DNA of 64,000 bases from Strongylocentrotus purpuratus (Eukaryota > Echinodermata > Echinoidea > Camarodonta > Strongylocentrotidae), in assembly GCF_000002235.5 (NCBI RefSeq), contig NW_022145601.1, positions 27,513,228 to 27,577,227 of the forward strand, written 5' to 3'. Positions within the stretch are counted from its first letter, which is position 1; every line of letters starts with the position of its first letter. A program made the translations under genes and the position numbers. Under the pieces are notes generated by a model that worked only from the letters and a program-made list of their open reading frames with translations, did not search any database and had not been told where the DNA came from. Shown here piece by piece: positions 12,601-24,600 of the stretch.

Positions 12601-15600
12601 AATACTATTTCATTCGCAGATGAGGCTTCCCTGTTTGAACTCAAAACAAATCATATAAAATCAAATTAAATCATATCATAATTACTGCATTTTTGGTATC
12701 ATCCTATTCCATTCTCTTTCAGGTGTAGATGATGTGTTTGTATTTGTCAACACATTTCGTCAAGCTGACTCCATCAAAGATCCTGCCCTCAGAATGGCTC
12801 ATACCATTACTACAGCGGGGGGTGCCACTTTTTTTACCTCCATCACAACAGCAGGGGCATTTGGAGCCAACATGGCCTCACAGGTATGTGTGCTGCTGTA
12901 CTGGTTTTTGCATGTTTTTTTCTTTCTATCTTTCTCTCTCTTTGTCTCTGTCTCTCTATCTCTCTCTCTATATATATATATATCCACCTATCTGCTTTTT
13001 ATCCCCTCGCCGACGAAGTCGGAGGGGATATGGCACTGGTTTTTTTTAAAACTATGACCAAATAGCTAAATGGCCCTTTGAGAGCCTGAAACTTTTCAAA
13101 GATAAAGAATTAGAAATCAATTACAATTTTTGTTGTAGCATGGACCTAGATTGACCTCCCATAGCTTAATGAACAATTTTCAACATTGCTTTATGTGCAT
13201 GAGGTATCCCTGAACAGCCAATTGTTTACGGAATTTTGTAACAAAATTGACATACCTTTTTGGTTGAAGCCGAAAAAAATATATACCCACAAACAATATG
13301 TTTTTTTTCTATTGATGATTAATGAGCATGGGTGGATCTTAAAGAAAGTTAACAGTAATCTGAATTAACTCCTGTATTTTGATGGAACAGTGCAATTGAA
13401 AATGGTGTTTCGGACGTTACATTTTCCGTAAACAATGTAGACCCTCATTTAACCCACTAAGAACAATAAATTAATGAGATTGTTTATGGTTTGAATATGC
13501 TTATTAGTTACTCCAAGTCATTAAATTAAAATAAAATATAACTTAATTGTAGTAGCGCTTATATTAGAAATATACTCAAAATTTTAAAAAGTTGTCTCAT
13601 TTTCCCGCCGTAAACAATTTTTTAACGTCCGAAACAACTTTCAATTTGAAGTAGCAGAAAATATATGAACTGCAGGACCTATCTTTCGAAACATTTTGTT
13701 AACATTTCATGGCGGCTACCCACCAAAAAAAAGAAATTTGCAATACATCATTACAATACTATTTTATAGTTAAAACCAATTTTCCGTTAACAGTTTTAAC
13801 GTCCGAAACAAATGTAACGTCCGAAACAAAAAATACCAAATAAATGATGATAATCCATATTTGAGGGTATCTGGAGTGAATAAATCATTATGAAATAAGT
13901 TATTATAAGTCTTAACACAAGTCAAAACACAAATCAGGTCTTTCAAATCCAATAATTTTGTGTAAGCTCAAAAAGGGTGTTTCGGACGTTACACTATTTG
14001 ATTGTTAACACATACAGTAGTTTGCAAATTTCAACTAATTTTTGATCATATGTGCAAGTTACCATTTCACAATGCACACTCCTGTTAAAAACACTTTTTT
14101 GATAATTTCATTTAGATCTAAATATAAAAATATGAAGAAATATGATGCAAAAAATCAAATTTTACGTAAAATATCTGAATTTTCTGCAAAATTGACTTAT
14201 AAAACATAAAATATTGAAGCCACACATTGTGATGCAAGGCATGGCTGGCTGCTTTAGTATATCTGTAATTTATCAGAAAAAATCTCAATAAAAGGGACTC
14301 ATAAAAAATATTCAGCCATTTTAACAGCACTTTCTGGTATGCTGTTGGCATGTTTCGGATGTTACATTCAACTGTTAACAGACATTTTCATACTTTAACT
14401 AGTTAAAATGAGGGGCAAAGATAGATGTGAGAAAAGCAAATTTCAATTTTTCAACCTCTCCTCTTGCTATTTACATTGCTGTGTGTTTGCAAATCATCAG
14501 GTTTTCATTTTTACAGAGGTTGTTCCAAATTACGTCATATAACCAAAGATTGGATGGTCATTGGATGGTAGGTTACAAAAGCTCAAAATCACCCACTTAA
14601 GCATTACCCAGTGTACATGTACATGATACGGGTATGATACAGGTATATAAAGTTGATAAAATCAAGCAAATTAAAATGTTCTTCTAAAAATTTATGGGAA
14701 ATATGGATTTTCATTTGAAAATACCTTTTAAAAGGGGCACTCAGTACACGTAACTAATCTGTGTAGAAGGTACATACATGTACCGGTATAAAAGAAAAAG
14801 ATTACCATCAATACCCTATTTAATGATCCTAAACATACATGTAGTATCTTCCTCAAATGTTTGCATACAAACAAAATGTATAAGCTAGTGTGAAATATAA
14901 ATGGGCTGTCCGTTTGATTTGGGTTTTTTTTTTCCTCTACGAAATGTCAAAGGTGGGGGTGCGGCACTGCGGCCTTATCGCCGACAAATACGGTACATGT
15001 TTAACCTACACTGTATATTGTTTGTCACCTGTGATATCAGCACAGCAAGAGTTAAGATCTACATGTATCAACCAATCAACCAACAAACCAATCAATCCAT
15101 CTATTCATCAATCGGTCATCAAGTAAATAAATAAATAAATACTTATTTAAGAGCATTAAAAAATGTTGTCGTTTGAAACAGCCTCCTACTACAAATAGTG
15201 GTAAAGGATGATTGTTACTCAGGGGCGGATCCAGATTTTCTTCCCGGGGGGGGGGGGGGGGGGGGACATATATATATTTATTATTTTTGGGTCCCAAAAA
15301 AAATCACGACTCAGCCAGCCGCTGAAAGGGGGGGGGGGGCCCGGGGGTGCACGTGCCTCCTGTGTCCCCCCTGGATCCATCCCTGGTTACTTCAGTAGTA
15401 TTATACCCTAAAACATACAAAAATTAAAAATACATCTAAAATGTCTCATTCTCGAGATGTACATAAATTAGGATTTACTTATTTCTTTTTACTTACATGA
15501 CTGAGGGTACTTTTTTATAGTTTAAATTTTTTTCTTCTTCAATGTTTTGCTTACATATGTATGTGTTAGTGATATTATTGAATGACTAACTATATAGTTG

Positions 15601-18600
15601 AAGGCAAAGAACATAAGCAAGCTGATTGAACATCTATATTGTAGAGTTTGTAGAAATTGATGATCTCATTGAAATGTTAACATTGTGAAACATCCGAAAC
15701 AAACCATAGCATACATTTCACACTGTTGTTCATAACATGCAATAAAGAGTATGTTTCTAAGTGAATTTTCTAAGGAGTTTTGATGACTACAATTGCTATT
15801 AGCTTCATATTTCACTCTGTTAGATCACATAAGCAATTTCAACTACCGGTACACGTTCTTGGAATGAATAATATACCTTACATAAATCTGATTGACAGAT
15901 TTTAACGAAATTTGATATGAAATTTGATAGGAAGGTACATGATATCAAAATACAGGCCGAGTTCGATTTTGGAGTATGTAGGTCAAAGGTCAAAGGTCAT
16001 AGCTCATTAAATATGCGAATCTGGTTTCCATTCGATAACTTGAGTAATGTTTGACAAATTTTAATGAAATTTGATAGGAAGGTACATGGTATCAAAACAC
16101 AGCCTAAGTTCAATTTCCGAGTATGTAGATCAAAGGTCATAGCTCATGAAATATGCGAATCTGGTGTCCATTCGATAACTTGAGTAATGTTTGACAAATT
16201 TTAATGAAATTTAATATGAAGGTACATGGTATCAAAATACATGTACGGCCTAAGTTCGATTTCTGAGTATGTAGGTCAAAGGTGAAATGTCATAGCTCAT
16301 TAAATATGCAAAAACACCTAATTATATACATGTATGTGAAAATGTGGTTAACTTTCTTGCCTAGTAATATAATAGGTATAGTCCAATGGAGGTTACTTGT
16401 TCATGGAGGTAACTTGTTCAGACGTATATAGGCCATTTGTACCCTGCGAGGGGATGCTACGCTTTGCGTTGACTTGTTAGATTTATTCTATGAAATTCTA
16501 CTCTTGAAACTATGGAAATTTACTTCATCTGTGAACCAAACACCTGGTTCAATGCATCTGCGTAAACATGTATTGCCAATTTGTCTTTGTTCTATTCTTT
16601 ACAGATTCCAGCCATTTATGACTTTGGTTTATTCATGATGCTTCTTGTAGTCTTCTGTTGGTTAATGGTGGTTATGATAATGCCGTCAGCTCTTAACATC
16701 TGGTCCCATGCTCTCAACTGTGAACTTTCTTTGTAAGTACTGGGTAATGTAATCTTTCAAACTAATTGCCTCCTTGCTCAGTTTGTATTAGCAATCCCTA
16801 CACAATTATGTTTGTGTGCACCCCACTGTTAGTTACGAAGACCCCAACACCATCAAATATTTTTTTCTTTCTTACAAAAAAATTGTCTAACTGTTCTTTT
16901 TATTCGTTCATGCATTTGCCAACTTCTATCAAGATCAGTAATACAGGAAGGCTGGTGGAAAGCCAGTTCTATCAAGATCAGTCAAACAGGAAGGCTGATG
17001 GAAAGCCAGTTCTTTTAACCCTTCTATCAAGATCAGTCAAACAGGAAGGCTGGTGGAAAGCCAGTTCTTTTAACCCTTCTATCAAGATCAGTCAAACAGG
17101 AAGGCTGATGGAAAGCCAGTTCTATCAAGATCAGTCAAACAGGAAGGCTGATGGAAAGCCAGTTCTACCAAGATCAGTCATACAGGAAGGATGGTGGAAA
17201 GCCAGTTCTTTTAACCCTTCTATCAAGATCAGTCAAACAGGAAGCCTGGTGGAAAGCCAGTTCTTTTAAAGGCCCACTGCACTACTGGTAGCTACTTGCG
17301 CCCTCTATATAACAAACAATGCATAATCGGTGACCATTGGTCCCCCATGATCCTCTTTTTCTTATGTAAACTGAGAGCTGAGTTGATGAGATAACCACCT
17401 GTCCAGTGACCTTGCACAGCGGTCTAATCCCTCCTGTAAACTACGGCAGATAAGCTTTAACCCTTCTATCAAGATCAGTCAAACAGGAAGGCTGGTGGAA
17501 AGCCAGTTCTTTTAACCCTTCTATCAAGATCAGTCAAACAGGAAGGCTGGTGGAAAGCCAGTTCTTTTAACCCTTCTATCAAGATCAGTCATACAGGAAG
17601 GCTGGTGGAAAGCCATTTCTTTTAACCCTTCTATCAAGATAAGTCAAACAGGAAGGCTGGTGGAAAGCCAGTTCTTTTAACCCTTCTATCAAGATCAGTC
17701 AAACAGGAAAGCTGATGGAAAGCCAGTTCTATCAAGATCAGTCAAACAGGAAGGCTGATGGAAAGCCAGTTCTATCAAGATCAGTCAAACAGGAAGGCTG
17801 ATGGAAAGCCAGTTCTTTCAAGATCAGTCATACAGGAAGGCTGGTGGAAAGCCAGTTATATCAAGATCAGTCATACAGAAAGGCTGGTGGAAAGCCAGTT
17901 CTTTTAACCCTTCTATCAAGATCAGTCAAACAGGAAGGCTGGTGGAAAGCCAGTTCTTTTAACCCTTCTATCAAGATCAGTCAAACAAGAAGGCTGGTGG
18001 AAAGCCAGTTCTTTTAACCCTTCTATCAAGATCAGTCATACAGGAAGGCTGGTGGAAAGCCAGTTCTTTTAACCCTTCTATCAAGATAAGTCAAACAGGA
18101 AGGCTGGTGGAAAGCCAGTTCTTTTAACCCTTCTATCAAGATAAGTCAAACAGGAAGGCTGATGGAAAGCCAGTTCTATCAAGATCAGTCAAACAGGAAG
18201 GCTGATGGAAAGCCAGTTCTATCAAGATCAGTCATACAGGAAGGCTGGTGGAAAGCCAGTTCTTTTAACCCTTCTATCAAGATCAGTCAAACAGGAAGGC
18301 TGGTGGAAAGCCAGTTCTTTTAACCCTTCTATCAAGATCAGTCAAACAGGAAGGCTGATGGAAAGCCAGTTCTATCAAGATCAGTCAAACAGGAAGGCTG
18401 ATGGAAAGCCAGTTCTATCAAGATCAGTCAAACAGGAAGGCTGATGGAAAGCCAGTTCTTTCAAGATCAGTCATACAGGAAGGCTGGTGGAAAGCCAGTT
18501 CTTTCAAGATCAGTCATACAGAAAGGCTGGTGGAAAGCCAGTTCTTTTAACCCTTCAAATCCATTGGGAGCCTGGTGGATATCTGGAGACTGGTCCTTGG

Positions 18601-21600
18601 TCTGAGTAGGAGTTTGACTTGTTGAACGGTATTAAAGCCCATCCTTATGAAACATAGTGACAGGAAGAATAGCTTGCTCCTGATATGTCTATTATAAAAA
18701 GCATGAATATTTTCCTACTTTGTGTACAGAATGCAGAAATTCAAGAACAGGAAGTCAGGCAGCCCAAGCCGTCATCACGATACCAGCCTCTATCGAGTCC
18801 TGGCCCAGTATGAGAACCAGAGTGAGACCAGGCTACCAGCCCTGGAACCATGTCGTCAAGGAGTTAACGAGGTCCCAGAAAACCATGTCCTCGATGATAG
18901 CGATATACCTTTGTTAGACCTTGAGGATGAACCTGCAGAACATGGTGAGCATCTTTGTCTAGTTTGTCCCTCTGATAGGACTGAAATATGTAGGGCCTAT
19001 TCCTCATATATCAGTGATGTACACATACCAGATCTTGCATGATCTGTCATCTGGGATTAATTCACTTGTTAATACCATGTAAACATTGCTGGGTTATATG
19101 AAAGAGAAAGTACTTTTTAGGCAAGTTGATTGTATCGATTAATACATGCATGTATTACTTAAGACGTTAAGAGACTATGATCTATTTTGTATCGCCAAAA
19201 CGGGACCGAAGCCCCCACAATTGCATGTTACCTCAATCTTGAGTTAGAAGATCATGATGGAAAAGTGTGAGTGGTGTTGAAGATCGGGTCTCCTTGTTGC
19301 CATCACTATAATGATGATGATGATGATGGTGATAGTGATGATAGTGGTAAGGATGATGATGGTGGTGGTAGTAATAATAATGATGATGATGATGGTGATA
19401 GTGATGATAGTGGTAAGGATGATGATGGTGGTGGTAGTAATAATGATGATGATGATGGTGATAGTGATGATAGTGGTAAGGATGATGATGGTGGTGGTAG
19501 TAATAATGATGATGATGATGGTGATAGTGATGATAGTGGTAAGGATGATGATGGTGGTGGTAGTAATAATGATGATCATCATGAGGATGGTCATGAAGAT
19601 GATGATTTACTGTGATATTGATCTTTTAAAATCTTTGCTTTGCTCCTTGGATCAGGCCTGTTGACCGATGATGAAGATGACATTCCTCTGCTGGAGATAA
19701 CGTCCATCCCTGCTCTAGTACCCCCTAGAGACACCAAAGAATCAGCTAGTTTGACTGCTGCTCTTCAGAAGATGCTTCATACATTCATAGCCAAACCTGT
19801 TATGAAAGCTAGATGGGTTTTTATTGGTAAGGTCTTTAGGTTGGTGGATTCAGTTTCTGGGAAGCAAAAATTATTAGCATCGATCGATCTTGTTTCAAAC
19901 TGATATGGAATTGTAATGGATAGACTGTCTCAATCACGACATCATTGTACCTTTCATTATGTGGTCAATTATGCAAAAATGTGGGTATTTAGTTAAATAC
20001 ATATAAAGACCCTTTAAACATAAACCTAATCAAATCTTTGGATGTTTCTCCTCAGAACTTTTATACAATCCATTCACTTCAATATTTCATAAAACATCGC
20101 AATGTAGGTAGATCCCCCTATGCATAATGTTCATCAATATGTCATACAAGTTCCAGACAAGCTTTGTGGTCATTCTTTCCAATTTTTAAAGGGACTTTCC
20201 TTGGATTATGTGGGGGGGGGGGAAGTATTTGTATATTGTTATATTTCGATGTACACATTCTGACATATCTTTCACTAACGTTATCTTGTTAATTTTCACA
20301 GGGATATTCTGCATCATATTTTGTGTCACCATCGTCCTTGTATCCCGCATCAAGCCCGCGAGTCGTCCTCCAGCGCTCTACCAACCCAACACCAACCTCC
20401 AACGACTTCTTGATCTCGCCTACAACTTCAGCGGCAAGGACATCCGCTGTACCGACTGCTCAGGCTTCGACCAGGGGGATTTGCACCCTGTTATACCAAT
20501 CCCCAATGTGCCGGTGGAAGTCCCGGGGATGCTGAGTCCAAATCCAGTCTTGCCCACCCATCGGCCAGAGACCACCCTTTGGCCTCCATCAGAGCCCCCA
20601 ATGATACCGACGGATGCTGGGGGTGGTGGTGATGGAGGAGTAGGAGGAGATGGGGATGGGGGTGGAGGTGGAGGAGGTACTGTCGTCACCATTCTGGGAC
20701 CCCCAGGGCACCAGACTCCTCTTACTACTACCAGTTATTCTGGGAACTCTCCTACTCCACCACCTAAAAGTAAGTTCTAAAATATCATACTCCTGTTACA
20801 TTCCTAACAAATCTTGTTTTCTGTTGTGAAATACCCTAATGTTCTTCCACTAATATAATATAGCATTGATTTGTCAATTTTCAATTTTAACAGCTAGCTT
20901 ATGACAACAAATTTGTATGTATTACATGTGCCTAATATCTGTGTTACCTAAAGCTGTGAATGCACTAAACAAGAAGATTGCAAGAGTGTTTTTTTTTAAA
21001 GAGAAAGGCCTGGAATTTTAAACTAAACATATTTTTTACAATTTTGTTCATCATTTCTGCTTTGTCAATCTGGATTGTGAGTTAATGGAAACTAATATGT
21101 TACTAAACCGTATTAATCTTAATTTCTGGTAATTCACAAAATTCTCATGAAATCAGACAAAACCTTTGGAATTTCTTTTTTCCTTCAAAATGATGATTTC
21201 TGTAGTTACTTGGAGAAAAAACATTTTATGAGGGATGAAGCTCAACTTTTCTACAAAGAGAAAAAACAATCTGTGTTTCGAAGCAATTACAGGGCTGGAT
21301 GCTTTCTAGACATTTTGAAATATGTAGGATCAATAAAGCTGCAGTCAGATACGACCTGGTAAATCATGGCTTTTTGTTGGTCTGTACTGATGATGTAATA
21401 CGCTTCACATTTCTGTATCTTATAACTCAAGAGCTCAGTGAATATGTGCAAGACCTTTGTTGTGCACCATTCATTTCAATACACGTAAAGAAAAAGGCTG
21501 TGGTTTACTGATCACATCTGAACACATCTGTATTCTAGTTCAATTTTTTGTTTGTGTGTGGCTCTCAGGACAGACATGCAAGGATGTTGACTTGGTTTGC

Positions 21601-24600
21601 AAGTATGGCTCCGTTTGCCAGGAGTCTAATGAATCACAAGGTAGACCTCGCTGCATCTGTAAGACAGATTGCAACCAGTTGAAGATCGATCCTGTTTGCG
21701 GGTCGGACAGGGAGACGTATGCCAGCGAATGTCAGATGCGCTCTTATGGGTGCATGGATAAGCGTAAAGTGACCGTTGTCAAGAAGGGAGTCTGTGATGG
21801 TTTGTAATTGTAGGGTATTCAACGCATAGAAAACTTGCAACCAAAATTGTGTTCGAAGGAGAGTCTTGTAGTCTTTGGCGAAACTATAGTTTAGAGGCTA
21901 GGCACCTTGCTTCAATGTTAATATGGGCATTTGCTCACAGCACATTGATGCATCACAGTTTTAAAACAGTATAGTCTCACAAGATTTCTGTTAGTGTTCT
22001 ACAATGGCATTACCTACCATTGCCCAAAAAACTAAAACACTTTGTTTCTTTGTCTTATGAAAGAGGAAAGCTGCAGAGACAATCATGCCATTTCTGTAAA
22101 AATGTATATTCTGTTGAGAGTCAGAAGGGTGTTACATCTAAAGTTAAATACTTCACCACACAGTTATTGCCTTTCTAGTTTTTCAAAAGATAATACAATT
22201 GCAAGATACGGTTATTGAAATGTTATTTTGGTTGCCTGTTTTCTTTGTGTGTTTTGGGTCATTTTTGGTTATGGGCATTAGCATGTTTATTGTATGTTTC
22301 ACTCATCTGTAATCATAAGTCATTAATCTTGTCCATAATACATTTTTCTATGGCTTTGTGTTATATGTTGTATGTTCTTAAAATGCATGTGTTATATTCC
22401 TCAACGATACCCAACCCTGAATGCAGTAGGTACTTGTTTTTGTGTTTGTTTGTTTTATGCCTCTTTATTCATCATTTCATTCTCTTTCTGAGTAAAAATT
22501 TTGTAAGCATCAAGGTGTCAACCTGTGGAATAGGAGTCCCAAAATAAACATTTCTTGAGTCTATTTAAAATACATGTTACTCCAAAATCAAATCATATCC
22601 AAATAGTTTTTTAAAATGGCTCTGATTCACTAGCATGTTACAACATATTGCTGTAGATGTCAGCCTATAATATACTTGCCTTCAAACTTTATAACTCAGA
22701 TCTAAATAACTAATATATTACTCATAAGCTATAACCCAAACGGTCAAAGCTAAACATAACAGTGGTTGTAAAGATGTTGCTACAACATTCGTTATATCTT
22801 TTGCAAGCTGCCTTGTTTTTTTGTTTTTTTCTCATCCTTGTCGAGATACATAATACATATTAATATGAAATAGCTGTGTTGATGTAATAGCTGTGTTGAT
22901 GTATAATGGTGTGCATGGAACCAATTCAATGGGCTATAGATATGAATCCAACCATGGGATGCTTTGATATGCCTCAAATATTCTTAGCAGACTATATTGT
23001 CTATAATTTCTAGAGATTTCATGCAATAATAAACATCATTGTCATAAAAAGAAACCATGTGTATCCTTCCAAATATTTATCTTTTTCTCATCCTTGTCGA
23101 GATACATAATACAAATAAATATGAAATAGCTGTGTTGATGTATAATGGTGTGCATGGAACCAATTCAATGGGCTATAGATATGAATCCAACCATGGGATG
23201 CTTTGATATGCCCCAAATATTCTTAGCAGACTATATTGTCTTTAATTTCTAGAGATTTCATGCAATAATAAACATCGTTGTCATAAAAAGAAACCATGTG
23301 TATCCTTCCAAATATTTATCTTTGAAGAGTTTTCTGTATATACATGTAATTGTGTTTTTGTTAAGTAGAATATATTTTGTTATGCCTCCGTTACGAAGTA
23401 GCCGGAGGCATTATGTTTTCGGGTTATCCATACATCCGTACGTCCCGTTTTTGTGATCGCGTTATCTCAAGAACCGATGGATGGATTGGATTCCTGCAAA
23501 ACTTAAGTCATGAATGTATCTTGCAGAGCCAATGATCTGATTAGATTTTGGGGTCAAAGGTCACAGGGCTCATTATGTATGCGAAAATAGCTTATGATCA
23601 CATTATCATTAGAATCGATGGACAGATTACCATCAAACTCAAAACATGTATTTATCTTGCAGAGCCAATGAATTGAGTAGATTTTGGGGTCATGAGGTCA
23701 AATGTCATGGGGCTCATGTAGGCGAAAATAGCTTGTGAACGCCTTCTTATTAGAACAGATGAATGGATTACTATCAAACTCGGGACATGTTTGTATCTTG
23801 CAGAGACATCAAACTGATTAGACTTTAGGGTCATAAGATCAAAGACCAAAGGGTCATACAGTACATGTATATAAAAAAATAGCTTGTAATAATGATATTC
23901 TGTGAACCTGTTAATGGATTACAATCAAACTTGAATTTGAAAAATTGCTCTATGGCAGCCGGAGGCATCATTTTCGACTGCACGCAGTCAAACATCCATC
24001 TAGTTTCTTCACTAAATTCTATGTTTGAGTTTGAAACAATGTCCCAACTTTTATCAAGATGTCAGGATTTTCAGTTTCTCATGATGTGATAGACATATTG
24101 ATTATTTTGCTTAAAGTCAAGAGGGCATATGAGAGCATTACCTCATGGTCATAATAGGATGAGCCTATAGAAACAACTATGCCTTTCATAGCAGTCAGTA
24201 TATCTATACAACTTATCATAGAGTTCATCTTGTCTATCTTGCTCTCAGAAGACAGATTGTTATTTTAAATAAGGCAGGAGAATGTAAATATTAAGTCGGC
24301 AATTATCATGAGATTTTGAAAAATAATTTAAAAAAAAAAGATTTTATACTAGTGATATTGCGAAGTATTTTTTCACATCATTATCACTATATTTTATTTC
24401 ACCATATTTCAATCTGTAGGGATGATCAACATTCAGGTTTTACAAAGCATATTATCTGTACTCAAGCTTTAAAGCCTTGTTGCAAAATGTGTGCTTGCTC
24501 TTCATTTGTAGCTGATATAAGAATGCATTACAAATCACAAGACTGCTCTCAGCTTTTCCAATTACTGCAATTTTTCACTACCTCCTTGCTAACATTGCCT

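Larger units (their letters stand above)
13001..16480 (+). mobile_element. Family B hairpin-ended element, long composite copy
   Basis: It opens with the hairpin 13001-13029 (ATCCCCTCGCCGAC, GAA, GTCGGAGGGGAT) and closes at 16446-16480 with GCGAGGGGATGCTACGCTTTGCG. The same two ends bound the 530-bp copy at 39281-39810. The right third (about 15880-16320) holds three ~150-bp tandem subunits with AGGTCA motifs. The middle (13.4-15.7 kb) is absent from the short copy and carries the TTTCGGACGTTAC motif plus smaller inserts at 14948 and 15220. It is either a large family member or a short one with insertions. Confidence 0.6.

Noticed and set aside
16766..18444. Repetitive open frames with QDQSNRKADGKPVL units
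   Set aside because: Produced by the intron 6 minisatellite; no splice phase or homology supports coding.
19271..19615. Asp/Gly/Ser-rich repeat protein
   Set aside because: The frame arises from a trinucleotide-rich minisatellite in an intron.
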